Source: Acidobacteriota bacterium
GTDB taxonomy: Bacteria > Acidobacteriota > Vicinamibacteria > Vicinamibacterales > UBA2999
Length of the DNA: 64,000 nucleotides
Reading direction: 5' to 3'
Assembly: GCA_016192845.1 (NCBI GenBank)
Contig: JACPTI010000010.1
Location: 62,001-126,000 of the forward strand
Below the pieces are notes generated by a model that made no database searches, was not told where the DNA came from, and worked only from the letters and a program-made list of their open reading frames with translations. The stretch's first letter is position 1; every line of letters begins with the position of its first letter. A program made the position numbers and the translations under genes. This document shows, piece after piece, positions 33,558 to 42,078 of the stretch.

Positions 33558-36073
33558 GAGATTCCCTCCAGTGTGGCCTGCAGGTCGGACGTCAGCGCGC
33601 GCTGATCCGCCTCGGTCAGTTTGGTCCCGGCCTTCGTGATGTGAAAGACGTCGATGGCTTTCTCGCCTTCCGTCGAGATGAGGACCAGGTGGACGTCGCA
33701 GCCGTGCTGCGAGATGACCCGGCTGATGCGATACAGCAGCCCGAGCGCATCGCCGGCGATGATGTCGAGAATGGTGAAGCGCCCGGATGCCTCGTTGTCG
33801 GTCCGGACAACCGGTGCGATCCTCGGCGTCCCTTTCCAATGGAGCACGCTCTGTTCGCGCCCGCGCAGCAGCACTCTGACATCCGACCGGCCGGCGACCA
33901 CCTCCTGCAGCACGTGCAGCACCTGGGCGTGCGCATCGGGATTGAGCGCCAGGAACCGCTCAGTGTCGGTGAACTGGAACACGTCCAGCACCAGACCTTT
34001 CGGACTGGTCAGCGCCTGGCCGCGCAAGATATTCATGCCAAAGGACGAGAGCACGCCGCAGATGTTCGAAAACAGAAACGGTTTGTCGAGGGTCACCACG
34101 GCCAGCGTCCAGACGCCGTCGCTCTGCTCGAGCGACAGGTGCACCTCATCGGGGTGGATGTCTCGCGCGAGCCGCACGTGCCGATAGATGGCGTCCCGCG
34201 GAAACAGGTGCAGGTACCGCCGCGGCAGCCCCTCGAGGAATTGCATGATCTCAGACTCGGGCACATCATCCGGACGCCCCGACAACAGCTCGGTCAGTCC
34301 CGCCTGGTCCCGCTCGATGACTTCATCGCTGTACCGCTGTGTCAGGTGGTTGTAGGTGTCGACATAGAGACGCCAGATGAGCTCTTCTTTCCAGGGGGTG
34401 AGCGTGTCCGGGCTAACGGCCTCGATATCGACGAGTGTCATCAGGCAGAGCATCTTGAGACGATCCTCGGTGCCGACGAGCTCGGCGAATTCCTTGACGA
34501 TCTCCGGGTCCTCGGTGTCGCGCTGGAGGGCCACGAGCGACATCCGCAGGTGATGGCGGATGAGGAACAGCACCGTCTCGCGCGCCTCCGCCGGCAACTG
34601 CAGGCGATCGAGCACGTCGCCGGCCATGTGCACGCTCTCGGGGGTGTGCTCGTCGTCGCGCCACTTGCCGACGTCGTGCAGCAACAGCGCCAGCACCAGC
34701 AGCTCGGGCGAGGGGAGACCGGTGGCCACCGCCTTGAAGCGCTCGCGCGAGGGCTCATCCTCGGCCATGAGCCGCTCGAGATTGCGGATCGTGAGCAGCG
34801 TGTGCTCGTCCACGGTGTACTTGTGGTAGAAATCGCGCACCACCCGCCACGAGATCGCCTCGAACTCCGGAAACAGCTTGCCGAGCAGCCCGCAGTCGTG
34901 CATCTGCGACAGCCGGGCGTAGAGACCGGGCCGCGGCCGCAGCAGGCGCACGAGCGCCGCCCGATCACGCGCCTCCGGCACGAAGTCTTCGGGCCGGTAC
35001 CGGTCGACGTGCTGCTGGATGCACGACACCGCCTCCTCGGTCACCTCGGTGTTGGCGTCGAGCGCCGCCTGGAAGGCGCCGATCCAGGAGGGCGGGGTGA
35101 CCGCGGCGCGCACCGGATCCAGGAACCGGATGCCGTCGCGCGTGAGACCGAGATTGACACCGACCGGGGTCGGTGCCGCGCGGCGGGCCCACTCGAGCGA
35201 GCGGTGTACGGTGCGCGCATGACGGAAATAGTCGCTCATGAGCCGCTCGACCCGCTGGCGAGGCGTGGTCCCCGCGTAGCCGAGCACCTCGGCGGTCCGC
35301 TCCTGCAGCTCATGGCTGAGGACGTTCTGGTTGCGCCCGCACTCGAGGTGGAGCACGGAGCGCACGCGAAGCAGGAAGTCCTCCGCCTCCTCGAACCGGC
35401 CCGGATCCGCCGGCCCGCGATGCAGCAACAGCGGATCGGTGAGCGCGGCAATCGTCCGCGCCGCCATCACATCGCGGAGCGCGCCGGGCGCCTCTTTCAC
35501 GTCGGGCTCGAGCTGGTAGAGCGTGCTGTTGAACCGAACGTGTCGCTCCTCCACCAGCGACAGCAGCGACCGCAGGATGTAGGCGTGCGTGGCCGGCTGG
35601 TGAAACATGGCCTGCAGTCGAACGAACAGCGGCTCTGCCCCCGCGACGAGCCGCGCGTCCAGCAGCGCCAGCAGGAATTCGGGGTTGTCCGTCTCCAACT
35701 CGGCGAACTCGTCCAGCTCCCGCACCTGGTGCCCGACGACGACCCCGAGGTCCCACAGCGGGTGCAGGAACGCGCGCAGGAACCGCTCCTCGGCGCGTCC
35801 GATGCGCTCACCGAACAGGATGAGCAGGTCGATGTCGGAGTGCAGCAACAGGTGCCGGCGGCCGTAGCCGCCGAGCGCAATCACCGCGACGGGACGCTCG
35901 GGGACCCCGGCCTCGACGTAGAGCTGCTGCAGCAGGCCGTCGACGCGTGCGGCGTGACGTTCGAGCGCGGCGCGGCCGCCGTCACTGCGCGCGACATCCT
36001 GGCGCAGCTCGGCCCGCGCGGCATCCAGCGCGGCTTTCAACGTGGCGCCGACACCGCGCTCGGTTAGGGACAT
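33554..36073 (-). CDS. glnD: [Protein-PII] uridylyltransferase / uridylyl-removing enzyme
   Basis: About 839 residues from the ATG at 36073; an ATG at 36112 would add 13. Nucleotidyltransferase motif Gly-Gly-Tyr-Gly-Arg-Arg with Ser-Asp-Ile-Asp (about 75-95), central GlnE-like helical domain, HD domain with Leu-Leu-His-Asp-Val-Gly-Lys (about 470-600), and two C-terminal ACT domains (second: Asp-Ile-Ile-Ala-Gly-Asp-Ala-Leu-Gly-Leu-Leu-Tyr). It adds UMP to Tyr51 of PII under nitrogen limitation and removes it when glutamine is high. Both PII substrates are encoded within 5 kb. All four domains are intact. Confidence 0.95.
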   Translation of the reverse strand: MSLTERGVGATLKAALDAARAELRQDVARSDGGRAALERHAARVDGLLQQLYVEAGVPERPVAVIALGGYGRRHLLLHSDIDLLILFGERIGRAEERFLRAFLHPLWDLGVVVGHQVRELDEFAELETDNPEFLLALLDARLVAGAEPLFVRLQAMFHQPATHAYILRSLLSLVEERHVRFNSTLYQLEPDVKEAPGALRDVMAARTIAALTDPLLLHRGPADPGRFEEAEDFLLRVRSVLHLECGRNQNVLSHELQERTAEVLGYAGTTPRQRVERLMSDYFRHARTVHRSLEWARRAAPTPVGVNLGLTRDGIRFLDPVRAAVTPPSWIGAFQAALDANTEVTEEAVSCIQQHVDRYRPEDFVPEARDRAALVRLLRPRPGLYARLSQMHDCGLLGKLFPEFEAISWRVVRDFYHKYTVDEHTLLTIRNLERLMAEDEPSRERFKAVATGLPSPELLVLALLLHDVGKWRDDEHTPESVHMAGDVLDRLQLPAEARETVLFLIRHHLRMSLVALQRDTEDPEIVKEFAELVGTEDRLKMLCLMTLVDIEAVSPDTLTPWKEELIWRLYVDTYNHLTQRYSDEVIERDQAGLTELLSGRPDDVPESEIMQFLEGLPRRYLHLFPRDAIYRHVRLARDIHPDEVHLSLEQSDGVWTLAVVTLDKPFLFSNICGVLSSFGMNILRGQALTSPKGLVLDVFQFTDTERFLALNPDAHAQVLHVLQEVVAGRSDVRVLLRGREQSVLHWKGTPRIAPVVRTDNEASGRFTILDIIAGDALGLLYRISRVISQHGCDVHLVLISTEGEKAIDVFHITKAGTKLTEADQRALTSDLQATLEGIS

Positions 36074-36163
36074 GGAGGGACTATCTCCGCTGGCAGCTAC
36101 GGAGTCAAGCATACGCCGCCCGATAGTGGACGCTAGAGACGACCGCCAATCCCCGCCGTCACC

Positions 36164-37300
36164 TCACTGACGGGTGCTGAACGCATACACCCACCCGACC
36201 GTGAACGAGTTCTGGCTGTCGCGCGGCACACGATTCTTTGTGAAGAAGTCGATGTCCGACCAGTCACGCCGGTACTCGAGCCGCATGATCAGTCCCTGGC
36301 TGTGCTTTACTTCGCCGGTGAGGGTAAACTCCTGCAGGTTCTGCGTGGAGCCCGTCGTGAACCCGTCATCGTCGTTGAAGTACTCCCAGCGCGGAACAAT
36401 CGCGAAGTAGGGGTTGACCTGCGCCTTGGCGTACAGCCCAATGCCCTGCCAACTCACGGCTTTCCCCGCGACCCGATCACGGCCGTAGTCGTAGTTGCCC
36501 ATTACGCTGAACGCGTCGTTGACAACATACGTGACGGTCGTGTCGGCAAGATGCCGCCAGTCGTCGGGGTTGCTGTTCTGTTCGGGCCCACCCATGTAGT
36601 TCTGGACGATCGAGACCGATGCGGTCGGCTTGACGAGCGCTTGGATTCCGTACGTCTTCTGCGAGTTGTTGTCGGCCACGTTGTTCCAGCCGTTGTTCAC
36701 GGTGGCACCAAGGGTGACCTTCTCGTTTGGCGAGTATCCGACGCGCACGCCCATGTGATAGTACGGAATGGCCCAGGCAAACAGCAGTGAGCGCGAGTAG
36801 TTCCAGTTGTCCTTGGCCTCGATCACTTCCGCGCCGTGCTGGGTGACGAACTTGCCGACATCAAACGAGAGCCCCGTGCCCACCGGCGCCAGATAGCTGA
36901 CGTACGCCTGTTGAAAGTGCTTGACGAGCTCCGGCCCGGCGGGATCGGCGCTGTGCACCCAATCGGTCACAGGGCCGTAATCGAGATCCAGCCGGAACCC
37001 GACCCGATCGTCCGCTGTCGGCGGCTTGATCAACGCCAGCTCGGCGAGCGCAAAGCTGAATTGGTTGTGGTCGAAATCGAAATTGCGTAATGGGGTCTTG
37101 GAGCCGGTCAAGGGCTCATTGAAGTTGTAGTGGAAGTACAGGTCGACGGTGCCCGCCACCTCGGTCTTCCGGAAGAAGTTCAGAAAGCCGTCGTCGGCGG
37201 TCGGCTGCGCCGTTTGCGCTGCCGCAGGAGCCGCCGCAAACAGCGCAAGGGTTGCGAGTAGTGACAACGCCCACGTTCTCATTGCGCGAGTCGATGACAT
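36164..37300 (-). CDS. Outer-membrane beta-barrel porin, copy 1 (BBP2/OmpL-like)
   Basis: 378 residues from the ATG at 37300, which has a GGAGG site. Signal peptide ends Ala-Pro-Ala-Ala-Ala-Gln. The mature protein is a run of amphipathic beta strands ending in aromatic-rich strands near the C-terminus. It carries the block Gly-Lys-Phe-Val-Thr-Gln-His-Gly-Ala-Glu-Val-Ile-Glu then Asn-Tyr-Ser-Arg-Ser, typical of the putative beta-barrel porin-2 family. It is a clear paralogue of the porin at 38900-40051. Both are sandwiched with Amt genes, which suggests that they let ammonium or another nitrogen source across the outer membrane. That role is inference. Confidence 0.85.
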   Translation of the reverse strand: MSSTRAMRTWALSLLATLALFAAAPAAAQTAQPTADDGFLNFFRKTEVAGTVDLYFHYNFNEPLTGSKTPLRNFDFDHNQFSFALAELALIKPPTADDRVGFRLDLDYGPVTDWVHSADPAGPELVKHFQQAYVSYLAPVGTGLSFDVGKFVTQHGAEVIEAKDNWNYSRSLLFAWAIPYYHMGVRVGYSPNEKVTLGATVNNGWNNVADNNSQKTYGIQALVKPTASVSIVQNYMGGPEQNSNPDDWRHLADTTVTYVVNDAFSVMGNYDYGRDRVAGKAVSWQGIGLYAKAQVNPYFAIVPRWEYFNDDDGFTTGSTQNLQEFTLTGEVKHSQGLIMRLEYRRDWSDIDFFTKNRVPRDSQNSFTVGWVYAFSTRQ

Positions 37301-37364
37301 TGTTGCCTCCGTTTCGTGTTGACACGCGGCGCCGCACGCCACGTGACAGAAGGCGCCCCCGCCA

Positions 37365-38789
37365 TCAGACTTCCGCCGGGTGGAAGTCCGGGTAGGCCAC
37401 GTTCGCATGCTCGCCGAGGTCGAGCCCGTCCAGCTCCTCCTCGGGCGACACGCGAAGGCCCACGATCATCTTGATCACCGTCCAGCCGATGAGAGACGCG
37501 ACCGACACGAACGCGCCGACAGCGAGGACACCGTAGATCTGGGGCAGCAGCTGCGCCAGGCCTCCGCCCATCAACAGCCCGGGCTTGGCCACGGCCGCAG
37601 CCGGACTGACCGACGGGTTCGCGAACAAACCAAGTGCGAGCGTGCCCCACACCCCGTTGGCCATATGGACCGACACGGCGCCCACCGGGTCATCGACCCG
37701 AATGCGGTCGAAGAACAACACCGAGGCGACCACCAGCATGCCCGCAATGATCCCGATGACGAAGGCGCTGCCCACGCTGACGAACGCGCACGGCGCCGTG
37801 ATCGCCACGAGTCCCGCCAGCCCCCCGTTCAGCGTCATGCTCAAGTCCGGCTTCCCCCCGACCCACCACATCGTCAGCAACGCGCTGATGGACGCGGTCG
37901 CTGCGGCAGTGTTGGTGGTGACCGCAATGTGAGCGATCGACGCCCAATCAGCGGCCATGGTCGAGCCGGGGTTGAATCCGAACCAGCCGAACCAGAGCAC
38001 GAACACGCCCAGCGTCGCTGATGTCAGGCTATGCCCGGGAATCGGGTGCGCCGTGCCGTCCTTGAACTTACCCAGGCGCGGGCCGAGCATCCACGCGCCC
38101 ATGAGCGCCGCCCAGCCCCCGATGGAATGCACGACGGTGGAACCGGCAAAATCGAGCATACCCAACTGGGCCAGCCAGCCGCCGCCCCAAATCCAGTGGC
38201 CGGCAATCGGATAGATCACCCCCACCATCAGGAACGAGAAGAGAAAGAACGCCCCGAACTTGATCCGCTCGGCCACCGCCCCGGAGACAATCGTGGCCGC
38301 CGTGCCGGCAAACACGAGCTGAAAGAAGAACTTGGCCCAGAGCGGCGTGCCCGTCCAACTGAGCGCGTCGTACACGCCACTGTAGGCCTCTCCCGTCATC
38401 GGGCTGTTGTCGGCACCGCTCACGAACGAGAGCCCCGACAGGCCCATGAACCCGTTGCCGTCGCCGAACATCAGGCCGAACCCCAGCAGCAGGAAGGCCA
38501 CCGAGGAGATGGCGAAGACGATGTAGTTTTTTGCCAGGATGTTGACAGCGTTCTTGGCCCGGCACAGGCCGGATTCCACCATGGCAAACCCGAGGTTCAT
38601 GAAGAACACGAGGAACGCCGTGACGAGCGTCCACATCGTGTCCATGGCCACCTTGGCGTCGTTGATCGCCGGGGCGGCTGCCGCCGGCTCCTGTGCCGAC
38701 ACGATATAGGACGTGCCGGCCGTGCCCACCGCGAACGCGACCAGCGTGGCGAGCACCGCTTTCCACAAGAGTGTCGCGCGTCTAGTCAT
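37365..38789 (-). CDS. amt: Ammonium transporter with signal peptide, copy 2
   Basis: 474 residues from the ATG at 38789 with an AAGGA site. N-terminal signal-like segment ends around Val-Ser-Ala-Gln-Glu, followed by 11 transmembrane helices. The pore His pair lies in Thr-Val-Val-His-Ser-Ile-Gly-Gly and Val-His-Met-Ala-Asn-Gly-Val-Trp-Gly. The C-terminal Asp-Leu-Gly-Glu-His-Ala-Asn-Val-Ala-Tyr matches the PII-docking tail. Very similar to copy 3 (40078-41442). The downstream porin follows by 64 bases. Confidence 0.95.
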   Translation of the reverse strand: MTRRATLLWKAVLATLVAFAVGTAGTSYIVSAQEPAAAAPAINDAKVAMDTMWTLVTAFLVFFMNLGFAMVESGLCRAKNAVNILAKNYIVFAISSVAFLLLGFGLMFGDGNGFMGLSGLSFVSGADNSPMTGEAYSGVYDALSWTGTPLWAKFFFQLVFAGTAATIVSGAVAERIKFGAFFLFSFLMVGVIYPIAGHWIWGGGWLAQLGMLDFAGSTVVHSIGGWAALMGAWMLGPRLGKFKDGTAHPIPGHSLTSATLGVFVLWFGWFGFNPGSTMAADWASIAHIAVTTNTAAATASISALLTMWWVGGKPDLSMTLNGGLAGLVAITAPCAFVSVGSAFVIGIIAGMLVVASVLFFDRIRVDDPVGAVSVHMANGVWGTLALGLFANPSVSPAAAVAKPGLLMGGGLAQLLPQIYGVLAVGAFVSVASLIGWTVIKMIVGLRVSPEEELDGLDLGEHANVAYPDFHPAEV

Positions 38790-38826
38790 CTGCAGTCCTT
38801 TCTTCTGTCCCACCCCAAACAGACAA

Positions 38827-38862
38827 ACGGCGAGGCGCGCCCCGTGGCGGCCGCCTCGCCGT
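38827..38862 (-). terminator. Hairpin between porin 2 and amt copy 2
   Basis: A perfect 11-bp stem (acggcgaggcg with cgcctcgccgt) around a 14-base loop is followed on the minus strand by a T-rich stretch (TTTGTCTGTTTGG). It may be a weak terminator or a stem that sets the relative expression of the two amt-porin pairs. Confidence 0.45.
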
Positions 38863-38899
38863 CTGTGCTGAACGTCGCCAGTCGAGTGTGTTGTGCCAG

Positions 38900-40051
38900 C
38901 TATCTGGTCGTGAACGAATACGAGTACAAGAACCCCATCCCGAACGTGCTCTGTGAGTCGACCGCCGTCCCGTTCTTCTTCGTGAAGACCGGCGCATCAG
39001 ACAGGTCGCGCCGATACTCGACCCGCCACAACAGACCGTCCATCAACTTGAGCTCGCCTGTGATCGTCGCGTCCTTCATGGACTGGCTCGTGCCGGTCAT
39101 GAATCCGTCCGTGTCGTCGAACCACTCGACCCTCGGAATGACCGCCAGCCACGGTGTCGCCTGGACCTTAAGATAGCCGGCGACGCCCTGCCAGCTGACG
39201 CCGGTGCCGGCCAGCGAATCCTTGCCGTAGTCGTAGTTGGCCATCACGCTGATCTTCTCGGTCGCCGTGACGGTCACCGTGGTATCCAGCAGGTGCCGCA
39301 CGTCGTCATCGTTGTCGGCCTGCTCAGGACCGACCATATAGTTCTGCACGATGCTGAGCTGCGGAATCGGCTTCACGACGGCCTGCGCGCCGAACGTCTT
39401 CGCGCCATTGTTGTCGTCGAGGTTGTTCCAGCCATTGACGACCGTGCCCATCAGCGCCAGCCTGTCGTTGACGGTGTAGCTCGCCCGCACGCCGGCGTGG
39501 TAGTACGGAATTGCGAGGGCGAACAACAGCGACCGCGAGTAGTTCCAGTTGTCTTTCGCCTCGATCACCTCGGCGCCGTGCTGAGTCACGTACTTGCCGG
39601 CGTCGATTTGCAGTCCCGTTCCCACGGGCACGAGGTAGCTGATATACGCCTGCTGGAGCGCCGCGGCCCCAGTTCTGTCAAACGCGGCCAGCGTGCTCGG
39701 TTCGGCGCCGTGAATCAGGTCGGCCGCGTGCCCGGCATTCAGCTTCACGTTGAAGCCGATGCGGGAATCGGCGGTCGGCGTCTTCACCGCCCACAACTGC
39801 GCCATGCTGAAGCGCGCCTTGTTGTGGCGGGTGTCGAAGTTACGGAAGGGGGCGTCCCCCTCCACTTCGTTGTTGTTGTAGTTGTAATAGAGGTCGGCCA
39901 GCCCCCCGAACTGGATGTTCTGGAAGAACTTGGGGGTACTGGTCGTAGGCGCGGGAGTCTGCGCGGCTGTTGGCCCCGCCGTGACCATCAGCACCGCGGC
40001 GGCCAGCAGCGCCGAGAACCCCAAACGTGTCGCGCGTGTCAGCAGCATCAA
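38900..40051 (-). CDS. Outer-membrane beta-barrel porin, copy 2 (BBP2/OmpL-like)
   Basis: 383 residues with a signal peptide ending Pro-Thr-Ala-Ala-Gln. It shares with copy 1 long conserved blocks such as Val-Thr-Gln-His-Gly-Ala-Glu-Val-Ile-Glu-Ala-Lys-Asp-Asn-Trp and Ala-Ile-Pro-Tyr-Tyr-His, and the same order of strands. The N-terminal 60 residues of the mature protein differ most. It starts 26 bases downstream of amt copy 3 and is presumably co-transcribed with it. Confidence 0.85.
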   Translation of the reverse strand: MMLLTRATRLGFSALLAAAVLMVTAGPTAAQTPAPTTSTPKFFQNIQFGGLADLYYNYNNNEVEGDAPFRNFDTRHNKARFSMAQLWAVKTPTADSRIGFNVKLNAGHAADLIHGAEPSTLAAFDRTGAAALQQAYISYLVPVGTGLQIDAGKYVTQHGAEVIEAKDNWNYSRSLLFALAIPYYHAGVRASYTVNDRLALMGTVVNGWNNLDDNNGAKTFGAQAVVKPIPQLSIVQNYMVGPEQADNDDDVRHLLDTTVTVTATEKISVMANYDYGKDSLAGTGVSWQGVAGYLKVQATPWLAVIPRVEWFDDTDGFMTGTSQSMKDATITGELKLMDGLLWRVEYRRDLSDAPVFTKKNGTAVDSQSTFGMGFLYSYSFTTR

Positions 40052-40077
40052 TCGTTCCTCCGAATCATGAACCGGGG

Positions 40078-41442
40078 TTACACCACTTCGGCCGACGCCA
40101 CCTGTGGCGCCAGACCCGAGTACGCTTCGATCCCGTGCTCACCGAGGTCGAGTCCTTCCATTTCCTCCTCGGCGCTGACGCGAATCCCCAGCGTGACCTT
40201 CAGAAGGAACCAGGCGATCGCACTCAGGGCGAACACCGTCGCACCGACGCCGAGGACGCCATACAGCTGCACCAGCAGCTTCGAGGTGCCGCCACCGAAG
40301 AACAGGCCGCCGTCGGTCGCGAAGAGGCCCACCGCGAGCGTCCCGAAGACCCCGTTGACCAGGTGCACGCTGATGGCGCCAACCGGATCGTCCACCTTCA
40401 CCCTGTCGAAGAAGAGCACGGCATAGACGACCAGCACGCCGGCGATCAGTCCAATCAGCACCGAGCTCGCCACGTTTACGAAAGCACAGGGCGCTGTGAT
40501 TGCAACCAGGCCGGCGAGCGTGCCGTTCAGAATCATGCTGAGATCCGGCTTGCCGAGCGCCATCCACGCCACCGCCGTTGCCGCCAGACAGCCCGCCGCC
40601 GCCGCCATGTTCGTGTTCAGCGCAATGCTCGCGATCGCGGCCGGATCCGCCGCCATCGTGCTGCCAGGATTGAACCCGAACCACCCGAGCCAGAGGATCA
40701 GCGTGCCGAGCGTTGCCAGACCCATGTTGTGACCGGGAATGGGGTTGACCGTGCCGTCCGCCTTGAACTTGCCGAGCCGCGGGCCGAGCACCAGCACACC
40801 CGCGAGCGCCGCCCAGCCGCCGATGCTGTGGACGACGGTCGATCCGGCGAAATCGAGGAAGCCCATCTGCGCGAGCCAGCCGCCGCCCCAGGCCCAGTGA
40901 CCGCCAATCGGATAAATGACGGCGACCAGGATGAACGAGAAGGCGATGAAGCTGATGAACTTGATGCGCTCGGCAACCGCACCGCTCACGATCGTGGCCG
41001 CGGTGCCGGCGAAGACGAGCTGGAAGAAGAACTTTGCGTAGAGCGGCACGCCGGTCCAGTTGAGCGCGCTGAAGATGCCGCTGTACGCCTCGCCGGTCGC
41101 CGGACTGTTGTCGGCGCCGCCGAGCATCCAGCCGTTCAAGCCGATGAAGGGAGTGCCGTCGCCGAACATCAATCCGAATCCGATCACCCAAAAGGCGATG
41201 GAGGAGACGGCGAAGACGATGAAATTCTTGGCGAGAATATTCACGGCATTCTTCGCCCGGCACAGGCCCGCCTCCAGGCACGCAAAGCCGGCGTTCATCC
41301 AGAAGACCAGAAACGCCGTCACCAGCACCCATATGGTGTCGAGCGCCACCTTGGTGGCATCGGGCCCGGTGCTCTGAGCGAACGATGGCGCGGCCATCAA
41401 CAGCACTGCGAGTGCACAGAAACTGGCGATCCGTCGGCGCAT
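40078..41442 (-). CDS. amt: Ammonium transporter with signal peptide, copy 3
   Basis: 454 residues from the ATG at 41442. Signal peptide ends Ala-Pro-Ser-Phe-Ala-Gln. Eleven transmembrane helices, His pair in Val-Val-His-Ser-Ile-Gly-Gly and Val-His-Leu-Val-Asn-Gly-Val-Phe-Gly, and the C-terminal [10 protein letters not shown]. It is the first gene of the nitrogen cluster and has a sigma-54-like promoter about 150 bases upstream. With copy 2 it forms a duplicated amt-porin unit. Confidence 0.95.
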   Translation of the reverse strand: MRRRIASFCALAVLLMAAPSFAQSTGPDATKVALDTIWVLVTAFLVFWMNAGFACLEAGLCRAKNAVNILAKNFIVFAVSSIAFWVIGFGLMFGDGTPFIGLNGWMLGGADNSPATGEAYSGIFSALNWTGVPLYAKFFFQLVFAGTAATIVSGAVAERIKFISFIAFSFILVAVIYPIGGHWAWGGGWLAQMGFLDFAGSTVVHSIGGWAALAGVLVLGPRLGKFKADGTVNPIPGHNMGLATLGTLILWLGWFGFNPGSTMAADPAAIASIALNTNMAAAAGCLAATAVAWMALGKPDLSMILNGTLAGLVAITAPCAFVNVASSVLIGLIAGVLVVYAVLFFDRVKVDDPVGAISVHLVNGVFGTLAVGLFATDGGLFFGGGTSKLLVQLYGVLGVGATVFALSAIAWFLLKVTLGIRVSAEEEMEGLDLGEHGIEAYSGLAPQVASAEVV

Positions 41443-41592
41443 GACACCTCCAAGCCTGTGGCCCCGGCCCCAGCGTGCGAATCTCCAGAAAACTGCAGAC
41501 GCGGGGCTCGTCGCTCCGCTCGCGCTGGGACCGGGGTCGGGTTGAACGTGGAAAATGACGCCACACCTACGCCGGGCGTCGCCGCCTCCGGA

Positions 41593-41607
41593 GCAAGATG
41601 GACGCCA
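41593..41607 (-). promoter_or_regulatory. Sigma-54-like promoter upstream of amt copy 3
   Basis: On the minus strand the sequence reads TGGCGT, five bases, TTGC, with the invariant GG and GC at correct spacing and two mismatches in the -24 box. The transcript would start near 41581, about 140 bases before amt. Nitrogen genes are commonly sigma-54/NtrC controlled, which supports the guess, but no NtrC site was identified. Confidence 0.4.
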
Positions 41608-42019
41608 GCGGCGGCGGGGGCGCCGCGCGGGGGGAAACGGACGATTTTCCTCGGAAAATCGCCTTGTCTGGCGCCCGAGGGCGGCTCGCGGCTGTCCTAC
41701 ACATTTGTTGAAATAAAAGGAAACGGTCACAGAAACGTTGGAATTGGTCGGATGCAGGAGGGCCGCCGGGCCCGCGCCGGCCCGGGCCCGGGACGATCGG
41801 CGCGCGACGAGAGACGCCGCGGCGCCGCACGAAACGGGGCCTTGCCGCGAAAGCAGGCAACAAAGTTGTCGTATTGATTAATCGTGTATACACAAATGTA
41901 GGAACAGATCGCCGTCCCCGGCGAGATCGGCCGCCCGGCTTGCCCGGCGCCGCCCGCCGCCTTGCGGCGCCAGTTGGCCAATGACTATGATGCCGAGACG
42001 TTCGCCAACGCACGAGGCA

Positions 42020-42040
42020 GCGTCCGGCGTCAGCCGGACC
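42020..42040. repeat. REP-like palindrome, variant copy
   Basis: Reads gcgtccggcgtcagccggac, the same stem bases as the GTCCGGCT-AAGCCGGAC palindrome, about 40 bases before the EF-G-like start. Confidence 0.5.
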
Positions 42041-42078
42041 AACGACCCGCCAGGTAGCGGTCAGGAGGGGTACCCCGT

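Larger units (their letters stand above)
41443..42078. other. Divergent control region between the nitrogen cluster and the EF-G-like gene
   Basis: 636 bases without a convincing gene. It holds a sigma-54-like site (41593-41607), a small perfect hairpin gattttc-ctcg-gaaaatc (about 41643-41660), an AT-rich patch around 41700-41740 and another at 41870-41900 with the palindrome gtgtatacac, a pair of short inverted matches (tcctacacatttgt near 41695 and acaaatgtagga near 41892), and a REP-like variant at 42020-42040. Confidence 0.5.

Noticed and set aside
33641..36067. An 808-residue open frame on the plus strand opposite glnD
   Set aside because: It is the antisense shadow of glnD in GC-rich DNA. 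Its protein is His/Arg/Gln-rich without any domain pattern, while the minus-strand frame has all GlnD motifs.
41870..41905. A sigma-70 promoter near the gtgtatacac palindrome
   Set aside because: TTGTCG and TATACA are separated by only about 15 bases and no start site supports it. Recorded only as an AT-rich patch.
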